A stretch of 64,000 nt of DNA. Source: Streptomyces mayonensis (GTDB taxonomy: Bacteria > Actinomycetota > Actinomycetes > Streptomycetales > Streptomycetaceae). How positions within the stretch are numbered: the stretch's first letter is position 1; each line of letters opens with the position of its first letter. Both the position numbers and the translations under genes were made by a program. Where the stretch lies: contig NZ_JACBYP010000003.1 in NCBI RefSeq assembly GCF_018982965.1, positions 1 through 64,000 on the forward strand, read 5' to 3'. Below are positions 62,190 through 64,000 of this stretch, in pieces. Under the pieces are notes generated by a model. It had not been told where the DNA came from. It ran no database searches and saw only the letters and a program-made list of their open reading frames with translations.

Positions 62190-62965
62190 CGCTCGGCCTC
62201 CGCCCGGGCCAGCTCCTCGTCCAGGACCGGCACGGCGTCCGTCGCCGCATGGATGCCGATCACGCTGACGATCTCCAGCACCTCCATGATCTCCTCCTGG
62301 GTCGCGCCGAGCCGGACGGCGTTGCGCATGTGCAGCTTGAGGCCCGGCACGTACAGGTGCGTCGCGGACGCGTCGAAGGCCGTGTAGATCAGCTCCTTGA
62401 CCTTCGGCTCCAGCACGCCGTTCCGCCACGGCACGGAGGAGAACTCCGTGTACGCCTCGAAGAGCTCCGGGTCGATCTCCAGCAGACCGTCCCAGAACGA
62501 GTGCCAGTACCCGCGGTTCTCGGTGAACTCGGCCTTGATCCGCTCCTGTTCGGCGTCCAGCGGCTTGGGGCCCGTGCGCAGGCCCTCCTCCTCCAGCACC
62601 TCCAGGAGCAGCGGCACACCGATGTTCGCCGCGTGGATGCCCAGCGTGGAGGTCAGCTCGATGACCTCCATGATCTCCTGCCCGGTCGCGCCGAACGCGA
62701 GCGCGGCGCGGATGTGCTGGCGGGTGCCGGCCGAGTACAGGTGGGTCGCGGCCGAGTCGGCGGCGATGTAGATGAACTCCTTGACCTTGTCGTCCAGATG
62801 GTTCTTGCGCCACGGGACCGCGGAGAAGTTGAGGTACGCGGCCAGGAAGTCCGGGTCGTGGCGCAGGATGCTCTCCCACGCGTCGCTCCAGGTTCCCCTG
62901 ACCCGGACGAACTCCGCCTTCAGTTCCTCCTGGGGCGCGGTCAGGCCGGATGTCATCGTCGTCAT
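62186..62965 (-). CDS. Tandem carboxymuconolactone decarboxylase-like protein
   Basis: A 259-aa protein made of two CMD/AhpD-fold repeats (about 40-115 and 165-240): YIAADSAATHLYSAGTRQHI and YTAFDASATHLYVPGLKLHM. The CxxC of AhpD peroxidases is absent in both, as in the gamma-carboxymuconolactone group. ATG 62965 overlaps the dehydrogenase stop by 4 nt; ATG 62956 is possible. Middle gene of the operon. Confidence 0.88.
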   Translation of the reverse strand: MTTMTSGLTAPQEELKAEFVRVRGTWSDAWESILRHDPDFLAAYLNFSAVPWRKNHLDDKVKEFIYIAADSAATHLYSAGTRQHIRAALAFGATGQEIMEVIELTSTLGIHAANIGVPLLLEVLEEEGLRTGPKPLDAEQERIKAEFTENRGYWHSFWDGLLEIDPELFEAYTEFSSVPWRNGVLEPKVKELIYTAFDASATHLYVPGLKLHMRNAVRLGATQEEIMEVLEIVSVIGIHAATDAVPVLDEELARAEAER

Positions 62966-63966
62966 CCCTTTCCGTCGTGTTCGTTGAAGCCGTCCTGCTT
63001 GTTGTGGCCGTCGTGCTGGTCGTGTCCGTCTTGCTCGTTGTGTCCGTCCTGCTGGTCTCGCAGCCACCGCACGATCTCGGTGTGATCGGCGTCGGCGGGG
63101 AGTTGTGCGGCTGCCTCGTCCCAGAGCCGTACCGCCGATTCGCCCAGCAGCGAGGGCAGGCCGGACTCGCGCGCCAGGCCGACCGCGATCCGCATGTCCT
63201 TGAGCATCAGGCGCAGGCCGAAGCCGGAGTCGAAGGTGCCGGGCAGCACGTACTTCGGCCACTTCGTCTGCGTGGACCCGCTGCGCCCGCTCGAACCGTT
63301 GACGACCTCCAGCATCGCCTCGGGAACGAGCCCGAACTCCTCGCCCGCGAGCAGCGCTTCGGAGCTGACCAGCAGGTGTGTGGCGGACATGAGGTTGTTC
63401 AGGGCCTTCAGGGCGTGCCCCGCGCCGGTGCCACCGACGTGCGAGACCGTTCCGCCCAGGCGCTCCAGGGGCGGGCGCACCCGTGCCACGTCCTCGGCCG
63501 TGCCGCCCGCCATGACGGTCAGCGTGCCGGCCTCGGCGCCGGCGACCCCGCCGGACACGGGCGCGTCGACCACCGACACGCCCCGGTCGGCGGCCCGCCG
63601 CGCCAGCGTCCGCGTCGAGTGCGGGCGGGACGAACCCATGTCGACCAGTACGGTGCCGGGGCGGGCGGCGTCCAGCAGGCCGCTCTCGTACAGCACGCTC
63701 TCCACCGCGTCGGAGTCGGGCAGCATCAGCAGGATCGCGTCCGCGCCCTCGGCGACCGCGGCCGGCGTGTCCACCGGGGTCGCCCCCAGCGCGGCGGCCC
63801 GTTTCCGGGCGGCGGGGGACGTGTCGAAGGCACGGACGGTGTATCCGGCGCCGACGAGGTGGCCGACCATGGGGGTGCCCATGTTGCCGAGCCCGACGAA
63901 GCCGAGCACCGACCCGTCGGTCAGGGCTTCGCCGGTCCGTGCCGCGTCGGTCGGTGGCGTGCTCAC
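62962..63966 (-). CDS. 3-hydroxyisobutyrate-dehydrogenase-family oxidoreductase
   Basis: A 334-aa beta-hydroxyacid dehydrogenase: Rossmann GFVGLGNMGTPM, substrate loop DAPVSGGVAGAEAGTLTVMA and catalytic Lys in GHALKALNNLMSA. The C-terminal 29 residues are a hydrophilic repeat of QDGHN/HDGHD units from a DNA repeat. It oxidises a beta-hydroxyacid with NAD(P). GTG start 63966. First gene of the operon with the CMD-like and MBL genes. Confidence 0.92.
   Translation of the reverse strand: MSTPPTDAARTGEALTDGSVLGFVGLGNMGTPMVGHLVGAGYTVRAFDTSPAARKRAAALGATPVDTPAAVAEGADAILLMLPDSDAVESVLYESGLLDAARPGTVLVDMGSSRPHSTRTLARRAADRGVSVVDAPVSGGVAGAEAGTLTVMAGGTAEDVARVRPPLERLGGTVSHVGGTGAGHALKALNNLMSATHLLVSSEALLAGEEFGLVPEAMLEVVNGSSGRSGSTQTKWPKYVLPGTFDSGFGLRLMLKDMRIAVGLARESGLPSLLGESAVRLWDEAAAQLPADADHTEIVRWLRDQQDGHNEQDGHDQHDGHNKQDGFNEHDGKG
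62989..63058. repeat. 15-18-bp repeat coding a His/Asp/Gln tail
   Basis: Degenerate tandem units (about gtccgtcttgctcgt) encode the QDGHN-type tail of the dehydrogenase on the minus strand. Confidence 0.7.
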
Positions 63967-64000
63967 GAGCCCGTGGTCCCTTCGTCCTGCTGCCCGTTCT

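Overview
The DNA is very GC-rich and third-codon-position GC-biased, with many GTG starts and many overlapping stop/start pairs. It carries an HrdD-type sigma factor, SARP, AfsA-like and SpoIIE-type phosphatase genes and IS110/IS1380/Tn3 remnants. This is a Streptomyces (or very close actinomycete) chromosome. No rRNA or CRISPR was seen, and there is one tRNA gene.

Layout. 1-9.9 kb: a chromosomal stretch with an MFS exporter (5' end cut by the window), a PP2C phosphatase, an OmpR-type two-component pair, a D-Ala-D-Ala carboxypeptidase, a NarL-type two-component pair and a histidine phosphatase. 9.9-17.3 kb: small regulators beside enzymes (TetR/enoyl-CoA hydratase, LysR/SDR, an ABM monooxygenase) mixed with decayed genes (IS110, alpha/beta hydrolase, LuxR, berberine-bridge-type oxidase). 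17.4-24.7 kb: an IS1380 remnant, a 701-aa P-loop ATPase, a natural glycosyltransferase-reductase fusion divergent from it, then a graveyard made of a signal-peptide gene cut by a Tn3-transposase fragment and two integrase tails. 24.73-32.73 kb: a genomic island bounded by a 43-bp direct repeat of the 3' part of tRNA-Arg(CCU). Its main cargo is a single-chain restriction-methylation enzyme with clearly lower GC than its surroundings. The full tRNA is at the right end.

32.9-52.7 kb is a compact biosynthetic gene cluster. An AfsA-like double-hotdog protein, a KSIII-like acyltransferase, an ACP, KAS II, FabG, KAS III, a second SDR, a FAD monooxygenase and a HAD phosphatase form one rightward block. 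Quinone reductase/MBL genes, a further MDR reductase, an aldo-keto reductase, an MFS exporter, a hotdog thioesterase, a MarR repressor, a SARP activator, a truncated second KSIII-like gene and a double IclR protein accompany it. Near-palindromic sites with consensus AAGACAGA-NN-TCTGTCAT occur in four separate promoter regions of this cluster, which suggests one regulon, perhaps under the MarR protein. The gene set would make a beta-ketoacyl-ACP and condense or transfer it. The product is unknown; a butenolide or gamma-butyrolactone-like ester is one hypothesis.

52.8-64 kb returns to a core-like region: a secreted M6-type protease, TetR/MFS, MarR/extradiol dioxygenase, a GNAT acetyltransferase, HrdD, a TetR regulator and a three-gene operon (3-hydroxyisobutyrate-dehydrogenase-like, tandem carboxymuconolactone decarboxylase-like, MBL lactonase-like).

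Short tandem-repeat arrays are unusually common, both in gene junctions and in protein termini.
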